Below are positions 14,691 to 15,582 of a DNA stretch of 15,582 nucleotides, piece after piece (the stretch's first letter is position 1; every line of letters begins with the position of its first letter). The stretch spans positions 1 through 15,582 of the forward strand of contig DATFBW010000365.1 in NCBI GenBank assembly GCA_035253645.1, given 5' to 3'. The notes beneath the pieces are model-generated. The model searched no databases. It was not told where the DNA came from and saw only the letters and a program-made list of their open reading frames with translations. This DNA comes from DASYRX01 sp035253645 (lineage in GTDB: Bacteria > Gemmatimonadota > Gemmatimonadetes > Gemmatimonadales > Gemmatimonadaceae). The position numbers were made by a program, and so were the translations under genes.

Positions 14691-15582
14691 TCATAAAAAC
14701 GATTCTCCCTCGAGGGCCGCGGGGAGAGGAATACCTAACGCGTTCAGCGCGCTGGGCATGAGGTCCACCGTGCGCCGCGGAGTTCCGCGCACCGGCCGAT
14801 TGAGTAGCAACGGGACGAGCATATGGTCCCGGTGCAGCGCGCCGTGCGACGACACGTGAGGGATAGGTTCATAACGGCCACGAAAATCCCAGCCACGGGC
14901 GGCGGAAAGGATGACGTCGCCCGACCGCTCACAGGCGGCGAGTCGGGCGATCTGTACGAGAGCGTCTGGATAGTCGCTGGCGAACGTGATCTCGTGCGCT
15001 TCCGCTTCTGTCACGCCATGCTCGGCCGCATCACCGATGCCGAGGGGATCGCCGGTCACAGGGCGATACGAGTGCCACCTGCCTAACGATTCTACCACGG
15101 CCATGCCCCGCTCGCGTGTCCGGATCGCGACGCGCCCCGAGCCTTCGGGGAGGAGCGCGAGATCGACGGACCGGCGCTCGAGCAACGCCTCGACGAGCGC
15201 GGTCCATTGCGGCGCCAGGCTGGGCCAGAACGGACGCTTGCGCCGTGCCAGATCGAGGTAGAGGTGCGCCATGGCGTTGCCGCTGACCATGACGGCCACG
15301 TTGGCCGCGGAGCGGCCCGGCGCGGCGAACGTCCACGGGTGTGCCAGCACGCGCCAGCCTAACGAGCGGAGGAGCGCGGCGATGTCGTCGTGCGCGCCGA
15401 CGGCGGAGTGGCCATGGTCGCTCACGATCCAGAGCTGCATCGCGTCCCAGCGGCCCGCGCGTTCAGCGTCGACGCGCAGGCAACGCGCGGTCTCGTCCAC
15501 GGTTTCGAGGGCGCGCAGCACCGCCGGCGAGTCGTACCCCGCGGCGTGCGACGTCTTGTCGATCCCCGTGAGCGCGATGAAC
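14691..15582 (-). CDS. Alkaline-phosphatase-superfamily phosphodiesterase/pyrophosphatase, C-terminal part (start beyond right edge)
   Basis: The frame is open from the window edge at 15582 to TGA at 14691, about 297 residues; an internal GTG at 15521 is not the true start because coding continues upstream (FIALTGIDKTSHAAGYDSPA). Metal-site motifs of the type I phosphodiesterase/nucleotide pyrophosphatase group are visible: GIDKTSHAAG (Asp and His), WIVSDHGHS (Asp and His) and, near the end, SSHGALHRDHMLVPLL (His). A final RTVDLMPSALNALGIPLPAALEGES segment is typical of these enzymes. The expected catalytic Thr/Ser region and N-terminus are outside the window. Substrate (nucleotide, phospholipid or sulfate-like ester) cannot be told. 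It lies 88 bases upstream of lipoprotein copy A in the same direction. Confidence 0.88.
   Translation of the reverse strand, partial: FIALTGIDKTSHAAGYDSPAVLRALETVDETARCLRVDAERAGRWDAMQLWIVSDHGHSAVGAHDDIAALLRSLGWRVLAHPWTFAAPGRSAANVAVMVSGNAMAHLYLDLARRKRPFWPSLAPQWTALVEALLERRSVDLALLPEGSGRVAIRTRERGMAVVESLGRWHSYRPVTGDPLGIGDAAEHGVTEAEAHEITFASDYPDALVQIARLAACERSGDVILSAARGWDFRGRYEPIPHVSSHGALHRDHMLVPLLLNRPVRGTPRRTVDLMPSALNALGIPLPAALEGESFL

Larger units (their letters stand above)
424..15364. repeat. Dispersed oriented motif (G)CCTAACG
   Basis: By eye I count 28 CCTAACG on the plus strand, three further CCTAAC with a different last base (1423, 4314, 9447) and six CGTTAGG (1683, 3177, 3447, 9760, 10361, 12461). 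Plus-oriented starts include 424, 1491, 2079, 3139, 3527, 4302, 5062, 5505, 5851, 6388, 7335, 7916, 8143, 8686, 9335, 9702, 10008, 10778, 11719, 12025, 12136, 12583, 13732, 13827, 14161, 14734, 15082 and 15358. Most are preceded by G, and all six reverse copies are GCCTAACG. At about 64% GC I would expect roughly one per strand. Confidence 0.85.

Noticed and set aside
15521..15521. GTG at 15521 as start of the phosphodiesterase
   Set aside because: The frame stays open to the window edge and encodes a family metal motif (DKTSHAAG) upstream, so the gene begins beyond the window.

Overview
The window is GC-rich, dense, double-stranded coding DNA. Its protein families and style suggest a member of the Gemmatimonadota or a similar soil or sediment lineage: secreted Ig-like/propeller proteins, lipoproteins with a TonB-plug-like tail, a post-COAP-1 surface protein, and a QueG neighbour. 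This assignment is an inference from style, since no rRNA or other marker gene is present.

Layout. Positions 1-752 (minus strand) hold the N-terminal part of queG (epoxyqueuosine reductase) and a small unknown gene that overlaps its start by ATGA. Positions 829-2838 hold the first of four paralogous secreted proteins, each made of about three bacterial Ig-like domains and a seven-bladed LVIVD-type beta-propeller. Positions 2912-4532 hold an overlapping two-gene unit, a VOC-family ring-cleaving dioxygenase and a serine carboxylesterase/phospholipase, resembling the MhqO/MhqD (hydroquinone-detoxification) pairing. A large lipoprotein (4840-7236; DUF11, PKD-like repeats, post-COAP-1 tail) follows and ends at a good intrinsic terminator. 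The other three Ig/LVIVD paralogs stand in tandem at 7478-9451, 9537-11543 and 11665-13671. Facing them on the minus strand are two tandem small paralogous lipoproteins with a TonB-plug-like C-terminus (13740-14132 and 14162-14602) and the C-terminal part of an alkaline-phosphatase-superfamily phosphodiesterase (14691 to the window end).

Most of the window therefore encodes exported or surface proteins. The unusual content is at DNA level. (1) The octamer GCCTAACG and its core CCTAACG occur dozens of times, strongly biased to one DNA strand regardless of gene direction. They are read in more than one codon frame and force rare codons (CTA, TTA, AGG), as expected of a genome-wide signal such as a Chi-, KOPS-, HIP- or uptake-type sequence. 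(2) Seven-base tandem repeats (AGCTCTT, AGCTCGG, CAGACCT, CCTCGCT types) fill several gene junctions, form long hairpins after three of the four paralogs, and in places supply start regions, Shine-Dalgarno sequences or coding sequence.
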